A stretch of 64,000 nucleotides of DNA from Pararobbsia alpina (GTDB lineage Bacteria > Pseudomonadota > Gammaproteobacteria > Burkholderiales > Burkholderiaceae). Below, in pieces: positions 16,130-26,054 of the stretch. Positions within the stretch are counted from its first letter, which is position 1; each line of letters begins with the position of its first letter. A model generated the notes under the pieces. It did not search any database, was not told the origin of the DNA, and saw only the letters and a list, made by a program, of their open reading frames with translations. Position numbers and translations under genes: made by a program. The stretch spans positions 1 through 64,000 of the forward strand of contig NZ_CADIKM010000012.1 of the NCBI RefSeq assembly GCF_902859895.1. Reading direction: 5' to 3'.

Positions 16130-17695
16130 TCAACCGGCAGTTTCGCGGCCATCGTTCAGCCTGAACATCGAAACAGAGGCTTTCAGATCGTTCGCCTGTG
16201 ACTTGAGCGAGCTGGCGGCGGCGGCCGCCTGTTCGACCAGCGCCGCGTTCTGCTGCGTGACTTCGTCCATCTGCGTGACGGCCTGGTTGACCTGGCGGAT
16301 GCCCTTGCTCTGTTCCCGCGAGGCGGTGGTGATCTCACCCATGATGTCGGTCACGCGTCGGATCTCGTGGGTGATCTCATGCATCTTTGCACCCGCTTCC
16401 CGGACATGGCCGGCGCCCGCATGCACCCGCTGCACGGAATCGTGGATCAGTTCCTTGATTTCCCTGGACGCCGCCGAGGAGCGCTGTGCCAGCGAACGTA
16501 CTTCCGAAGCCACCACCGCAAACCCTCGCCCCTGCTCGCCCGCCCGCGCTGCTTCGACGGCAGCGTTCAATGCGAGGATGTTGGTCTGGAAGGCGATGCC
16601 CTCGATGATGCCGACAATATTGGCGATCTTGTCCGAGCTGGCGTTGATGCCCTCCATGGTTTCGACCACGCGTGACACAACGGCTCCACCCTGTTCCGCC
16701 ACCTGGGCGGCTTGGGCCGCAAGCTGGTCGGCCTGGCTGGCATTGTGGGCATTCTGGGTGACCGTAGAGGTCAGTTGCTCCATGCTCGACGCTGTTTCCT
16801 CGAGCGAGGCGGCCTGCTCTTCGGTGCGCTGTGAGAGGTCTTGGTTGCCCGCGGCAATCTGATGCGTGGCGGTCGCGATCGAGTCGGCCGATAGTTTGAT
16901 CGTGCCGATCGTTTGCGTGAGCTGCTCCTGCATGCGCTTCATTGAAAACAGCAGGCTCGAGCGGTCGTCTGGTGCCGTCTTCACCACGGCAGTCAGATCG
17001 TTGCTGGCAATCTGGTTGGCAATCTCGGCAGCATAGGACGGCTCGCCGCCCAGCGAACGGAAGATGCCCCGGTTGAGCAGCCCGGCGATGACCGACAGGG
17101 CGCCAGCCAGTACCACCAGAATTCCGAGGCTCTGGTACAGAGTCGAGCGGAATGCCGCATTGATGTCGTCGACGTAAATCCCCGTCTGGAGGATCCAGTC
17201 CCACGGCTGATAGGCCACGCTGTAGGAGATTTTGGGAGTGGATTCTGTCGCACCGGGCTTCGGAAACGCATACGAGATAAAGCCCTGACCGTCGCGCTTG
17301 ATGAGATCGACCGTGTCTTTGTAGAGGCGAACACCGTTCGAATCGGTGAAGTCGCTCACGTTCCTGCCATTCAGCTCCGGACGCGTGGGATGCATCAGGA
17401 TCGTCGGCGAAGAATTGAAGATCGTGAAGTAACCGTATTCGCCGTACCGCATTTTCCGGATGCTGTCCATCGCCCGTTTTTGGGCTTCCGCTTCGGCCAT
17501 GGACCCGGCGGCTACCTGGTCGCCGAAGGTCTTGACGACAATGAGTGCGATCTCCGACGCGTGTTTCAGGTCCGCCTTGCGCTCGTCCAGACGCATACCT
17601 CGAGTCTGGTAAGCGCTATTGATCGATATTCCGGCGAGACACAGCAGGCTCAGGACCAGTGGTAGCCAAAGCTTCTGGACGAAAGACAGTTTCAT
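16130..17695 (-). CDS. Methyl-accepting chemotaxis protein with single Cache domain
   Basis: The 521-residue receptor has a first membrane helix at about 9-28. A periplasmic single Cache domain (about 33-185) has family marks [30 protein letters not shown]-like [11 protein letters not shown] and [14 protein letters not shown]. Membrane helix 2 is at about 190-208, HAMP at about 210-262, and a long signalling coiled coil follows with the conserved hairpin tip [20 protein letters not shown]. Cache receptors of this type often sense small carboxylates. I see no C-terminal CheR-docking pentapeptide. The gene converges with the secretion operon. Confidence 0.95.
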   Translation of the reverse strand: MKLSFVQKLWLPLVLSLLCLAGISINSAYQTRGMRLDERKADLKHASEIALIVVKTFGDQVAAGSMAEAEAQKRAMDSIRKMRYGEYGYFTIFNSSPTILMHPTRPELNGRNVSDFTDSNGVRLYKDTVDLIKRDGQGFISYAFPKPGATESTPKISYSVAYQPWDWILQTGIYVDDINAAFRSTLYQSLGILVVLAGALSVIAGLLNRGIFRSLGGEPSYAAEIANQIASNDLTAVVKTAPDDRSSLLFSMKRMQEQLTQTIGTIKLSADSIATATHQIAAGNQDLSQRTEEQAASLEETASSMEQLTSTVTQNAHNASQADQLAAQAAQVAEQGGAVVSRVVETMEGINASSDKIANIVGIIEGIAFQTNILALNAAVEAARAGEQGRGFAVVASEVRSLAQRSSAASREIKELIHDSVQRVHAGAGHVREAGAKMHEITHEIRRVTDIMGEITTASREQSKGIRQVNQAVTQMDEVTQQNAALVEQAAAAASSLKSQANDLKASVSMFRLNDGRETAG

Positions 17696-18268
17696 TAGTT
17701 TGCGAGCTTTTTAGATTGAGTAACCAGCAGGCGACATCCTTACCCGTTACATTTTTTTCGTGGCCGGTTTGAGCCACTTTGGTCCGATAGGGAGCCTGTC
17801 ATGTATTTATTGGCGGACTTGACCATCCGTCTCAGTTTGCAAAGCGTTCCACGCCCATTTTTGAATTCGACGCGCCCCCCTCGCGACAGACCGGGCTTGA
17901 TACGCGACGTACGGCGGAACAAGTCTGTCGAGCACTCCGCTGATCACGCCGATTTGCGTCTACCGGCGTGGGGGTTTTGCTGGCCGGCCCGGTGCGGGGC
18001 GGTGATCCATTTCGTTGTGGAAGTCATGAAAGAGAACGCCAGTCGAATCGCTGGCACGCTGCGTGAGGCGTGAGGCGTGAGGCGTGAGGCGTGAGGCGTG
18101 ATTCGCGAAGCTATCTAAGCCCGTGCGGCGGGTGTACAGTAAGTACGCTGAAAGGTGCGGGCACTACGAAAATCCGTTATGACGGGCCGGTGAGGCACGA
18201 ATAGACGAAGCCTCGTTTCAGATCCTGCCTCTGTGAAGCCTTTTTACAGAGCCTGAGGAAGAATCACG
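17696..18268. promoter_or_regulatory. Divergent intergenic region between chemoreceptor and hybrid kinase
   Basis: This 573-bp region separates divergently read genes and should hold both promoters. Apart from a 7-bp tandem repeat (18061-18100) I see no gene. GAGGAA at 18255-18260 is the ribosome site of the hybrid kinase. I looked for a flagellar sigma28 promoter for the chemoreceptor and found no good match. Confidence 0.4.
18061..18100. repeat. 7-bp tandem repeat, 5.7 copies
   Basis: The unit GCGTGAG is repeated five times without error, followed by GCGTG, in the non-coding region about 170 bp before the hybrid kinase start. The repeat number could vary by strand slippage. Confidence 0.9.
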
Positions 18269-21010
18269 GTGATGACTTCGCAGCGACCATCCTCGCAGCC
18301 GGGCAGACGCGAACGCCTACTCGAACAGCAGGCGGCGCTGGCAGCACTGACGCGCATCGACGTGTACCAGAGCGAGAGCCTCGAGCAGACGCTGCAGTTC
18401 ATCACGCAGACGGCGGCACAGTTGATGTGTGTCGAGCGTGTGAGCCTGTGGCGCTACACGGAGACGCGTTCGGCGATTCGCTGTCTCGACCTCTTTGAGT
18501 GTGGTCTCAACAGGCACAGCGTTGGCGCCGAGCTTGAGGCCGAACTTTACCCTGCCTATTTTCAGGCACTTGCGACGAGCGAAGCCATCGTCGCAGACGA
18601 AGCGTCCACCGACCCTCGCACCCAGGAATTTACCGGCAGCTATCTCACGCCACTGGGCGTCACGGCCATGCTGGACATCCCGATCCACCTGCACGGCCGC
18701 GTTGATGGCGTGCTGTGTCTCGAACAGGTCGGACCTGCATTGCCGTGGACGCCTGAGGACCGCCTGTTTGGCATCGTGCTTGCGAATCTGATCGCGCTTG
18801 CCGTCGAACGCCACGAACGCAGGCGTGCCGAAGAGGCGCTGCGTGAGAGCGAGCAGCGTCTCGCCACGCTCGTTGCCTACGCGCCTGACGCCATCCTTGT
18901 GTTCGACGTGGAGGCCGACCGCTATATTCAGGTGAACAAGCAGGCCGCGTTGCTTTTCGGGCGGGACTGCGATGCGCTCCTGCAGATCGATCCGACCCGA
19001 CTCAGCCCGGAGCGGCAGCCGGACGGCCGCCTGTCGCGTGAGGCCCGGCGCGAGTACCTCGACGTTGCGCTCGAGGGCGGCACCCCGGTATTCGAGTGGG
19101 TGCATCAGAATGCCGCGGGCGCGCTCATACCCTGCGAGATCCGGCTGGTTCGCCTCCCTCACGCAAGTCGCAGGCTGGTGCGCGGCAGCATCATCGATAT
19201 CGGGGAACGCTCGCGCACCGAGCAGGCCCTGCGCGCGAGCGAGCAGCGCTTCTCGACCATGCTGGCCTATTCGCCCGATGCGATCACGCTGCTGGACGTC
19301 GATACACTGCGCTTTGTCGACGCGAATGGGCAAGCCGCGCGCCTTTACGGATACGATCGCGACACCTTGCTGCGCCTGGGACCGGTCGAGTTGAGCCCCG
19401 AGCGCCAACCCGATGGCCGCCTTTCGAGCGAGGCGGCACGCGAGAAGGTGCTGGAGGCGCTTAGTGGTGGCGTGCCGGTATTCGAATGGACGCACGTGAG
19501 CCCGGCGGGCGATCTCTTTCCGTGCGAGGTCCGGCTGGTTCGACTGCCCGATGCCGCACGCCGGCTGGTGCGCGGCAGCATTATCGATATCAGCGAGCGT
19601 AAGCGCACGCAGGCAGAGTTGAACGAGGCCAAGGAGGCAGCGGAAACCGCCAGCCGCGCGAAGTCCGAATTTCTCGCCAGCATGAGCCACGAATTGCGCA
19701 CGCCGCTCAACAACGTTCTCGGTTACGCGCAACTGTTGCAGCGCGAGGAGGAGCTGTCGGAGCGGCAATGCAAGGCGCTCACTGTCATCCGGCAATCCGG
19801 GGAGCACCTGCTCGGACTGATCGACGAGATCCTCGACATGGCCAAGATCGAAGCCGGCACGCTGGACATCGTTGCCGACCCCTTCGATCTGCACCGCTTG
19901 CTCGAAGGCATCGCGGAGATCATGCGCAGCCGTGCCCAGGCGAGAGGGCTCGCGTTCACCTGCGAGCAGTCGTCCGACGTTCCGTCCGTGGTCTGTACCG
20001 ACGAACGCCGCCTGCGCCAGGTGTTGATGAATCTCCTCGATAACGCCATCAAGTACACGCGGCAAGGCGGGGTCGTCCTGCAAACGGGCATGCGCGAGCG
20101 GCGTGTCTGCTTTGCCGTGGAGGACACAGGCATTGGTATCCAGCCCGAGCACCTTTCCGAGATCTTCGACGTCTTTCACCAGGTGCGCGATCCAACCATG
20201 GTCGTAGACGGCACAGGTCTTGGGCTCGCGATCAGCAAACGGCTCGTGCACCTGCTGGGAGGCGAATTGCAGGTCGCCAGCCGGCCGCAGGAGGGCAGCC
20301 GCTTCTGGTTCGAACTGGAGCTACCGCCGCTTTCGACCCAGCCCCACTTGGCCGCAAGCCGGCCCGTCACGGGTGTCGCGGGCGAGAGGCGCCGCGTGCT
20401 GGTCGTGGACGATGAGGAGGACGGCCGCGCCCTGTTGCGCGACCTGCTGGCTCCGCTTGGCTTCGAGGTGTACGAGGCAGCGGACGGCCTCGCGGCGGTG
20501 CAGGAGGCAGTACGCCTGAGACCCGACGCGATCCTGATGGACATGCGGATGCCACGCCTCGACGGTCTCGCCGCAACCGCACGGATACGCGCGATGCCGG
20601 AGCTCGCGGGTACGGTCATCCTCGCGATCTCCGCGAGCGCATTCGAACATAACCGCGCGCGCTGCATCGAGTCCGGCGCCGACGAGTTTATCCCGAAGCC
20701 TTTCCGCCAGGAAAAGCTGCTCGACCTCCTGTGCGCGCATCTCGGACTCACGCAGCTTCATCGTTCCGGCGACGCGCGCAGCGAGCCTGAGCACCCGATG
20801 CCGCTGAGTGCACCGTCCTCACGACAACTGCGACGGCTCATCGACCTCGCTTCGCGGGGCGACGTCAGGCAATTACTGCGCGAGGTGAACGAACTGGAAG
20901 CGGGCGATCGGACCTACTCGCCCTTTGCCGCCCACATACGGACGCTGGGCGAGGCATACCAGATGAAGGAGCTGCGGCGGTGGCTCAAGGCTCTCGCGGG
21001 CGCGCCATGA
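18269..21010 (+). CDS. Hybrid sensor histidine kinase (GAF-PAS-PAS-HisKA-HATPase-REC)
   Basis: The start is GTG 18269 or ATG 18272, both served by GAGGAA at 18255-18260; the product is about 913 residues. A GAF domain (about 25-185) is followed by two very similar PAS domains (about 190-315 and 320-445), both containing [12 protein letters not shown] and [11 protein letters not shown]. The kinase core has the phospho-acceptor His474 in [11 protein letters not shown], an N box and DTGIGI. A receiver domain (about 708-830) carries Asp758 in AILMDMRMP. About 80 residues follow with no recognised domain. No membrane segment is visible, so sensing is cytoplasmic. It overlaps the sigma54 activator by 4 bp. 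Confidence 0.95.
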   Translation: MMTSQRPSSQPGRRERLLEQQAALAALTRIDVYQSESLEQTLQFITQTAAQLMCVERVSLWRYTETRSAIRCLDLFECGLNRHSVGAELEAELYPAYFQALATSEAIVADEASTDPRTQEFTGSYLTPLGVTAMLDIPIHLHGRVDGVLCLEQVGPALPWTPEDRLFGIVLANLIALAVERHERRRAEEALRESEQRLATLVAYAPDAILVFDVEADRYIQVNKQAALLFGRDCDALLQIDPTRLSPERQPDGRLSREARREYLDVALEGGTPVFEWVHQNAAGALIPCEIRLVRLPHASRRLVRGSIIDIGERSRTEQALRASEQRFSTMLAYSPDAITLLDVDTLRFVDANGQAARLYGYDRDTLLRLGPVELSPERQPDGRLSSEAAREKVLEALSGGVPVFEWTHVSPAGDLFPCEVRLVRLPDAARRLVRGSIIDISERKRTQAELNEAKEAAETASRAKSEFLASMSHELRTPLNNVLGYAQLLQREEELSERQCKALTVIRQSGEHLLGLIDEILDMAKIEAGTLDIVADPFDLHRLLEGIAEIMRSRAQARGLAFTCEQSSDVPSVVCTDERRLRQVLMNLLDNAIKYTRQGGVVLQTGMRERRVCFAVEDTGIGIQPEHLSEIFDVFHQVRDPTMVVDGTGLGLAISKRLVHLLGGELQVASRPQEGSRFWFELELPPLSTQPHLAASRPVTGVAGERRRVLVVDDEEDGRALLRDLLAPLGFEVYEAADGLAAVQEAVRLRPDAILMDMRMPRLDGLAATARIRAMPELAGTVILAISASAFEHNRARCIESGADEFIPKPFRQEKLLDLLCAHLGLTQLHRSGDARSEPEHPMPLSAPSSRQLRRLIDLASRGDVRQLLREVNELEAGDRTYSPFAAHIRTLGEAYQMKELRRWLKALAGAP

Positions 21011-22767
21011 GTCCGGCCGACACAGACAGACCGCTGATCCTCGTCGTGGAGGATGTACCGGCCAACCTCTCCATCCTGCTCGATCTGCTGAGCGGCGACC
21101 GTTTCGCGGTCTCGGTCGCCGAAGACGGCGAAAGCGCGCTGGAGCAGGTCAACTATGTGCGGCCGGATATCATTCTGCTCGACGTGATGATGCCGAGGCT
21201 GGACGGCTTCGCGACCTGCAGGCAACTCAAGGCGAATCCCGCGACCCGTGACATTCCCATCATCTTCATGACCGGCCTGACCGATACCGTTGACAAGGTG
21301 AGGGGCCTTGAACTCGGCGCCGTCGATTACATCACCAAGCCGTTCCAGCACGAAGAAGTACTCGCCCGTGTCAGCATCCACCTCGAGTTGAAGCAGCTTC
21401 GACAGCGGCTCCAGGAAAGCGAGGAGCGGCTGTCCCGGATCATCGAATCGGCGATGGACGCGATCGTCGCGCTCGACCACGAAGGCCGCGTCACGCTTTT
21501 CAACCGCGCTGCCGAGCGTGTGTTCCGCTGCCCGGCGAGCGCCGCCGTCGGCCGGTTCTGCAAACAGTTCCTTGCGGCGCGTCTGTGCCGTGTGCTCGGC
21601 GACTACATGCGCTGCGACGGACGGCCCGCGCCGATCTGGGTGCCGGAAGGGCATAGCGCTGTGCGCGCCGATGGCGAGGCATTCCGGATCGAAGCCAGCC
21701 TGTCGTGTGCGGAAGCCGGCGGCCAGACGATTTACATCCTCATCCTGCGCGATATCGAGGAGCGCAGGCAGGCCGAAGCCGAGGTTGGCCAGTTGCGCGG
21801 CTTGAATCGCTACCTCCAGGAGGAATTGCTCGAAGCCCAGGCGGGCGAAGAACTCGTTGGCGCTGCCGGACTGCACCACGTCCTGGAGCAGGTGCGTCAG
21901 GTCGCCGGCACCGACGCATCCGTGCTCGTGAGCGGTGAGACGGGCACGGGCAAGGAACTGATCGCGCAGGCGATCCACCGCAAGAGCGCGCGCGGGAACA
22001 AGCCGCTCGTCAAGCTCAACTGCGCGGCGCTGCCGGCCAACCTCATCGAGAGCGAACTGTTCGGGCACGAGAAGGGCGCCTTTACCGGAGCAGTGGCGCG
22101 CAAGGCGGGCCGCTTCGAACTGGCCGACGGCGGGACGCTGTTCCTCGACGAAATAGGCGAACTCGCGCTGGACCTGCAGGCGAAGCTTCTGCGTGTGCTG
22201 CAGGACGGCGAATTCGAACGCCTCGGCGGTACCCGTACCCAGAAGGTCGACGTGCGCATCATCGCCGCCACCAATCGGAGTCTGGCCGAGGAGGCCGCGG
22301 CGGGGCGGTTTCGCGCCGACCTTTACTATCGTCTCAACGTATTTCCCATCGCGCTGCCTCCACTGCGCGAGCGCACCGGGGACATCGCGCCCCTCGTCGC
22401 GTATTTCGTACGTCGTTATGCGGCGAAGTATGGCAAGCACATCGACGCCGTTCCCGAGGCGCGGTTAGGTGTGCTTCAGGGCTACCGGTGGCCGGGCAAT
22501 GTCCGAGAATTGCAGCACGTCATCGAACGCGCGGTCATTCTCACGCAAGGCAGTCAGCTCGCACTCGGTGACTGGTTCAGGGATGTGACGCCCACCGCCC
22601 GCGATGCGCTGACGCTCGAGGATGCCGAGCGGGCTCATATTCTCAAGGCTCTCGAACAGACCGGCTGGCGTGTCAGCGGCAAGGCCGGTGCGGCCGAGCG
22701 CCTCGGACTCAGGCCCACGACGCTGGAGTCGCGCATGAAGCGGCTTGCCATCACGCGCAAGGCGTGA
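21007..22767 (+). CDS. Sigma54-dependent activator with REC and PAS domains
   Basis: ATG 21007 overlaps the kinase stop; the product is 586 residues. Its domains are a receiver (1-120, Asp59 in IILLDVMMP, Lys in YITKPF), PAS (about 140-260), sigma54 AAA+ (about 275-505) and a Fis-type helix-turn-helix (about 535-586: [29 protein letters not shown]). The AAA+ part has Walker A GETGTGKE (about 310-317), the sigma54-contacting GAFTGA loop (357-362) and Walker [13 protein letters not shown]. It should open sigma54 promoters after phosphorylation by the overlapping hybrid kinase. The target genes are unknown. Confidence 0.96.
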   Translation: MSPADTDRPLILVVEDVPANLSILLDLLSGDRFAVSVAEDGESALEQVNYVRPDIILLDVMMPRLDGFATCRQLKANPATRDIPIIFMTGLTDTVDKVRGLELGAVDYITKPFQHEEVLARVSIHLELKQLRQRLQESEERLSRIIESAMDAIVALDHEGRVTLFNRAAERVFRCPASAAVGRFCKQFLAARLCRVLGDYMRCDGRPAPIWVPEGHSAVRADGEAFRIEASLSCAEAGGQTIYILILRDIEERRQAEAEVGQLRGLNRYLQEELLEAQAGEELVGAAGLHHVLEQVRQVAGTDASVLVSGETGTGKELIAQAIHRKSARGNKPLVKLNCAALPANLIESELFGHEKGAFTGAVARKAGRFELADGGTLFLDEIGELALDLQAKLLRVLQDGEFERLGGTRTQKVDVRIIAATNRSLAEEAAAGRFRADLYYRLNVFPIALPPLRERTGDIAPLVAYFVRRYAAKYGKHIDAVPEARLGVLQGYRWPGNVRELQHVIERAVILTQGSQLALGDWFRDVTPTARDALTLEDAERAHILKALEQTGWRVSGKAGAAERLGLRPTTLESRMKRLAITRKA

Positions 22768-22776
22768 CGTTCCCGA

Positions 22777-22799
22777 GATTTCGTGACAGTCACGAAATC
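22777..22799. promoter_or_regulatory. Perfect 10-bp inverted repeat just after the sigma54 activator
   Basis: GATTTCGTGA and TCACGAAATC form perfect 10-bp arms around CAG, 10 bp after the stop codon at 22767. There is no T-run, so a simple intrinsic terminator is less likely. It could be an operator or enhancer site for a dimeric regulator, possibly the adjacent Fis-type activator, or a hairpin that ends or protects the transcript. Confidence 0.6.
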
Positions 22800-23039
22800 C
22801 GTCGTTGGGGCGCGCGACCGCACGGCGCGTGCGCGGCACCTCGAGGCGGGGGTCGTTTACGGAAAAGTCTTTAATTTTCAATGGCCTGCGCTTCGGTATC
22901 CGCTGCGGGGTGGCACCTGGCATGGCTCTCGCACTCACACACGCTCTCAAGACGCGCTGCAATGCGGCAACAGCCGCCGAATGATTCCTGCATGGTCGCG
23001 GCTTGCATTCATCGTGAACCTTGACCCAGGAAGTCTGAA

Positions 23040-23315
23040 ATGAAGGCCTCTTTACGTTTTTGCGCCGCGTTTGCCCGCTTCGCCTTGATCCATTCCAGCA
23101 CCCTCGCGCACGAGCCTGCCGCCACTGCAAGCCCAATTGCTTCCGTCGCGTACATGGACGTGCCCGCCACCGGCAAGAGCACGTGCGGTGGCACGCGCTC
23201 GATTGCGTCGCAAACCTCGCCGGCGACGCACGCCTCACCCGGAAGCGCGTGCCCGATCGGCTCAAGCGCGCTGCACACACTCACCGCGACCAAGGTGTAT
23301 CGCGGCGGCTACTAG
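23040..23315 (+). CDS. Possible small exported protein, unrecognised
   Basis: A 91-residue frame begins at ATG 23040 with AGGAAG 6-7 bases upstream. The first 23 residues could be a weak signal peptide (FCAAFARFALIHSSTLAHE); the rest is rich in Ser, Ala and Thr with two cysteines and no family I recognise. Composition is not strongly protein-like, so this may be a chance frame in the roughly 600-bp gap between the sigma54 activator and the DUF3563 gene. I see nothing else in that gap except the inverted repeat at 22777. Confidence 0.3.
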   Translation: MKASLRFCAAFARFALIHSSTLAHEPAATASPIASVAYMDVPATGKSTCGGTRSIASQTSPATHASPGSACPIGSSALHTLTATKVYRGGY

Positions 23316-23369
23316 AACGGGGCCTTGGCGTCGCTATCGTGAATCGCTCCCGACCGGCGCCGGCCCGAG

Positions 23370-23504
23370 CTAACCGTCACACTCTTTCATCCGACGCTCA
23401 AGCTCGGCAATATCCTTCGAAGCCGCGAGGTATTCATCACAGCGGGTCCGGCGGGCATCTTGTAGCCAGCGGTCGAGGCGTTCTAATAGGAGAGTGAAAA
23501 GCAT
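23370..23504 (-). CDS. DUF3563-like micro-protein
   Basis: ATG at 23504 gives 44 residues starting MLFTLLLERLDRWLQDARR and ending with the DUF3563-like signature DEYLAASKDIAELERRMKE. DUF3563 proteins are tiny, mostly helical, abundant in Burkholderiaceae and of unknown function. The open frame extends further upstream (to 23702), but that part has no family resemblance, and the short start matches the usual size. The 240 bp upstream towards the amidotransferase gene shows no other gene. Confidence 0.7.
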   Translation of the reverse strand: MLFTLLLERLDRWLQDARRTRCDEYLAASKDIAELERRMKECDG

Positions 23505-23746
23505 ACGTATACCCGGTTCGATTGATGGCCATCTGAGCTTTGCCATTTGACGGAAAAGCTTTGCCGTTGTGCACGCAGAAGCTTTTCTGGCACTGCACGA
23601 TATTTCCTGATCGTGGCTAGCTATCCGACGGCGTTCGCTTGAGGTAAGTATGTGATGCGGGCGACTCATATCCAAGCGAGTTGATGCATCGCAGCATGCC
23701 AAACGTACGGCGTTTCATGCCACCCCGAACGGTGGGTTCCTGCCAC

Positions 23747-24580
23747 TCAAGCCACTTGAGGCTCGAACGGAAACTGCTCGATTTCGCCGCCGCGCGCCAC
23801 CATCACCGTGCTCTCCGGAATCTCCTGCCACCAGCCCGGCAAATCGGCGAGCGGCTCCGACAGAACCAGAAACGCATCCTGGCCGGCCATCGCGATGCGC
23901 GGATCGTCGGGATACAACTCGTGCAGATGACGGAATGACGTGTTGTGAAACAGCGAGCGTGACTGCCTTTCGCTCGAATAGCGCGCCGCGACGATCTGCT
24001 CGCCGTCGGTTGCGCAGACGGTCATGTTCAGCGGTTCATCGACGCCGTGGCGGCGGCCGGTTTCCTCGACGAACGCCACCATCCGTTCGAGCGCGGTGAC
24101 CGGGGCCAACTCCAGGCCGAAGGTCAGTGCGAGGAAGAACAGCACTTCGGAATCGGTCGAGCCTTCGATCGACGGGAACAGTTCGGGGGCGATCGCGACC
24201 ATCAGATCGCGGCGCACCGCCGGATAGTTGCGTACCAGGCCATTGTGCGCGAACAGCCAGCGGCCATGGCGGAACGGATGGCAGTTGGTTTCCTGCGACG
24301 GCGTGTCGGTCGCCGCGCGCACGTGCGCGACGAACATCGGCGCGTGGATCGCCCGCGCCGCTTCGCGCAGATTGCGGTCGCTCCATGCGGGCTGGATGCA
24401 GCGGTAGCGAAACGGAATATCGGTCGGATGGCCGTACCAGCCAATCCCGAAGCCGTCACCGTTGGTGGTCGTGTGGCCGAGCCGAGAATGCAGGCTCTGA
24501 TCGATCAGCGAATGCTTCGCGTTGAACAACACCGTTTCGAGCTGAAGCGGATTGCCGGAATAGGCGAGCCAGCGGCACAT
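23747..24580 (-). CDS. Class II glutamine amidotransferase (YafJ/EgtC-like)
   Basis: The 277-residue protein starts MCRWLAYSG; once Met is removed, Cys2 is the N-terminal nucleophile of class II (Ntn) glutamine amidotransferases. Family motifs are GHTTTNGDGFGIGWYG, MFVAHVRAAT and NCHPFRHGRWLFAHNGLVRN. The protein resembles YafJ and the ergothioneine enzyme EgtC (gamma-glutamyl amidohydrolase). No ergothioneine genes are nearby, so the substrate is open. It lies downstream of the MarR-GNAT gene on the same strand with a 51-bp gap. Confidence 0.9.
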   Translation of the reverse strand: MCRWLAYSGNPLQLETVLFNAKHSLIDQSLHSRLGHTTTNGDGFGIGWYGHPTDIPFRYRCIQPAWSDRNLREAARAIHAPMFVAHVRAATDTPSQETNCHPFRHGRWLFAHNGLVRNYPAVRRDLMVAIAPELFPSIEGSTDSEVLFFLALTFGLELAPVTALERMVAFVEETGRRHGVDEPLNMTVCATDGEQIVAARYSSERQSRSLFHNTSFRHLHELYPDDPRIAMAGQDAFLVLSEPLADLPGWWQEIPESTVMVARGGEIEQFPFEPQVA

Positions 24581-24631
24581 GAGATGTCTCCTGTCGGATA
24601 CGCTTCTATTTGGCGACCGACTTGCGGACTT

Positions 24632-25516
24632 TCAGACCAGTCGCTTTTCGAACCAGTGATGGGCATAGGGTTCTGCGTTGAACGCACCGACTTCAACGTA
24701 CCCGGATTGCCGGTATAGAGAAACCGCCTCGGGTAGCGCTCGATTTGTTTCCAGGCGAATAATGCGCACGCTGCTCTGTCGAGCACGTTTCTCAGCCTCA
24801 ACAATCAACCGGCGGCCTACACCCATACCGCGGGCAGAAGGGCTCACCCACATCCTTTTGAGCTCTGCCGGTGACTTCTTATGAAACTTCAGCGCGACGC
24901 ATCCGATCGCGCTTCCATGGAGTCTCGCGAGGATCAACGCGCCCTCCGGCGCCGTTAGTTCATCGGCATCCGCTGACAGGCTTATGGACGGGTCGAATCC
25001 TGCTTCAAAGCGTTCATCGAGTTCGCCGAAATATTGTTCAAAGCACCACCGCGCGTCATCGCTGTCCGGATCTTCAAGCGCGAAATGCACCAGAGATGGC
25101 TGTAGCAAACGCTCAACTTCAGACATTGCTGCGACAAGTCTCCGGCGCTGCTCATCGCCTAGCGGTTCGAGTGCACGCGAAGCGACCGAGTCAGAGAGCC
25201 GTTCGAGTTCCGACCTCTCCTTGAGGCCGGTCTGCGTCAGGCAGGCCCGACGCACGCGCCGGTCGCCCGCATGAGTGAGGACAGCGACAAGTTTCTGTCG
25301 TTCAAGCGAGGCCAACGTACGGCTGAGATAGCCTGAATCAAGATTCAGCCGCGCGCGGAGAGTACGAACATCCGCACCGTCAACTCCGATCTCCCATAAG
25401 AGGCGTGATTCACCCATTGGGCGGCCCCGTCCGAGAAAATGATCATCGATAGCGCCAATGCTTTCGGCGACTATGCGATTGAAGCTACGAACCTGAAGAA
25501 TGTCGGATGCGCTCAT
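24632..25516 (-). CDS. MarR-GNAT fusion: DNA-binding regulator plus N-acetyltransferase
   Basis: ATG 25516 gives 294 residues. The N-terminal MarR winged helix-turn-helix (about 15-140) has LRARLNLDSGYLSRTLASLERQKLV and the wing THAGDRRVRRACLT. The C-terminal GNAT domain (about 150-290) has the acetyl-CoA loop WVSPSARGMGVGRRLI and RLETNRALPEAVSLYRQSGY. Known fusions of this type are transcription factors whose acetyltransferase half may sense or modify a small molecule. A 26-bp palindrome covers the start codon, suggesting autorepression. The open frame continues upstream to 25633 but that would read through the palindrome. Confidence 0.92.
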   Translation of the reverse strand: MSASDILQVRSFNRIVAESIGAIDDHFLGRGRPMGESRLLWEIGVDGADVRTLRARLNLDSGYLSRTLASLERQKLVAVLTHAGDRRVRRACLTQTGLKERSELERLSDSVASRALEPLGDEQRRRLVAAMSEVERLLQPSLVHFALEDPDSDDARWCFEQYFGELDERFEAGFDPSISLSADADELTAPEGALILARLHGSAIGCVALKFHKKSPAELKRMWVSPSARGMGVGRRLIVEAEKRARQSSVRIIRLETNRALPEAVSLYRQSGYVEVGAFNAEPYAHHWFEKRLV

Positions 25517-25540
25517 ATCTCTGACTCTAGTCAGAGATAT
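25515..25540. promoter_or_regulatory. Predicted MarR operator overlapping the MarR-GNAT start codon
   Basis: Two perfect 12-bp arms, ATATCTCTGACT (25515-25526) and AGTCAGAGATAT (25529-25540), flank CT. The left arm covers part of the start codon at 25514-25516. MarR dimers bind palindromes of this length, so binding should block transcription or translation of the regulator and could also affect the plus strand, where only a decayed MFS gene now follows. Confidence 0.75.
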
Positions 25541-25586
25541 TGAACCCGTCAACGTCAATTCTCGAAATGCTGCGTCTCGTCCTGAG

Positions 25587-25988
25587 AGCTTCATCCTGAT
25601 GCGGATAGTGTTCGGCCATCTGCCCGATCGCATCGGCGGCTACCGCGTAACGCTTTGGTCGCTTGCCATCGAAGCCATCGGCCAAGCGGAGTTGTGGGCC
25701 GCGCCGTACGAGATCGTGGCGCTCGGGGGGCGTTTGTCACCGGCCTTGGCTGCGCGCTGGTCTTTCCGGTGCTAGGTGTCGAGGCGCTCAAGCGCGTGCT
25801 GCCGGCGAATCGCGGCAGTGCGATGGACGCTTTCGTCGCCTTCCTCGACATTGCCTATGGCATTGCCGGGCCCGCGGCCGGCCTTGTTGCCGGCCAGTTC
25901 GGATACGCCGCGGTCTATTCTGCTCGGCGCGGCAAGCGCGGTTCTTGGCGCGGTCCTCGTCCTGATCAGCCGCCGCTCCGCACGCTGA
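25587..25988 (+). pseudogene. Decayed MFS transporter, C-terminal third with frameshifts
   Basis: Three frames read in turn give a continuous MFS-like sequence: SFILMRIVFGHLPDRIGGYRV with IEAIGQAELW, then AFVTGLGCALVFPVLGVEALKRV with AFVAFLDIAYGIAGPAAGLVA, then ILLGAASAVLGAVLVLISRR. The first shift is a missing G in the G6 run at 25725-25730; the second is an extra base near 25917. The motif GHLPDRIGG is the MFS loop signature and the end resembles YfcJ/YhhS-type exporters. The N-terminal two thirds are absent. It cannot make a working transporter. Confidence 0.85.
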
Positions 25989-26054
25989 GCATCTCATCCT
26001 CGGAACCGGCGACGCCTGTGTCGCCGGTTCTCCATCCAGTACAGGAGAATTCAC

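Noticed and set aside
17696-17800. Flagellar sigma28 promoter for the Cache chemoreceptor
   Set aside because: TCAA-like bases exist on the minus strand but no GCCGATAA-like -10 at the right distance.
18317-20251. 644-codon antisense frame opposite the hybrid kinase
   Set aside because: Shadow of the kinase; composition is His/Arg/Gln-rich without motifs.
22909-22926. TGGCACCTGGCATGGC as a sigma54 promoter
   Set aside because: GG and GC are 11 rather than 10 bases apart, so it does not fit the -24/-12 spacing.
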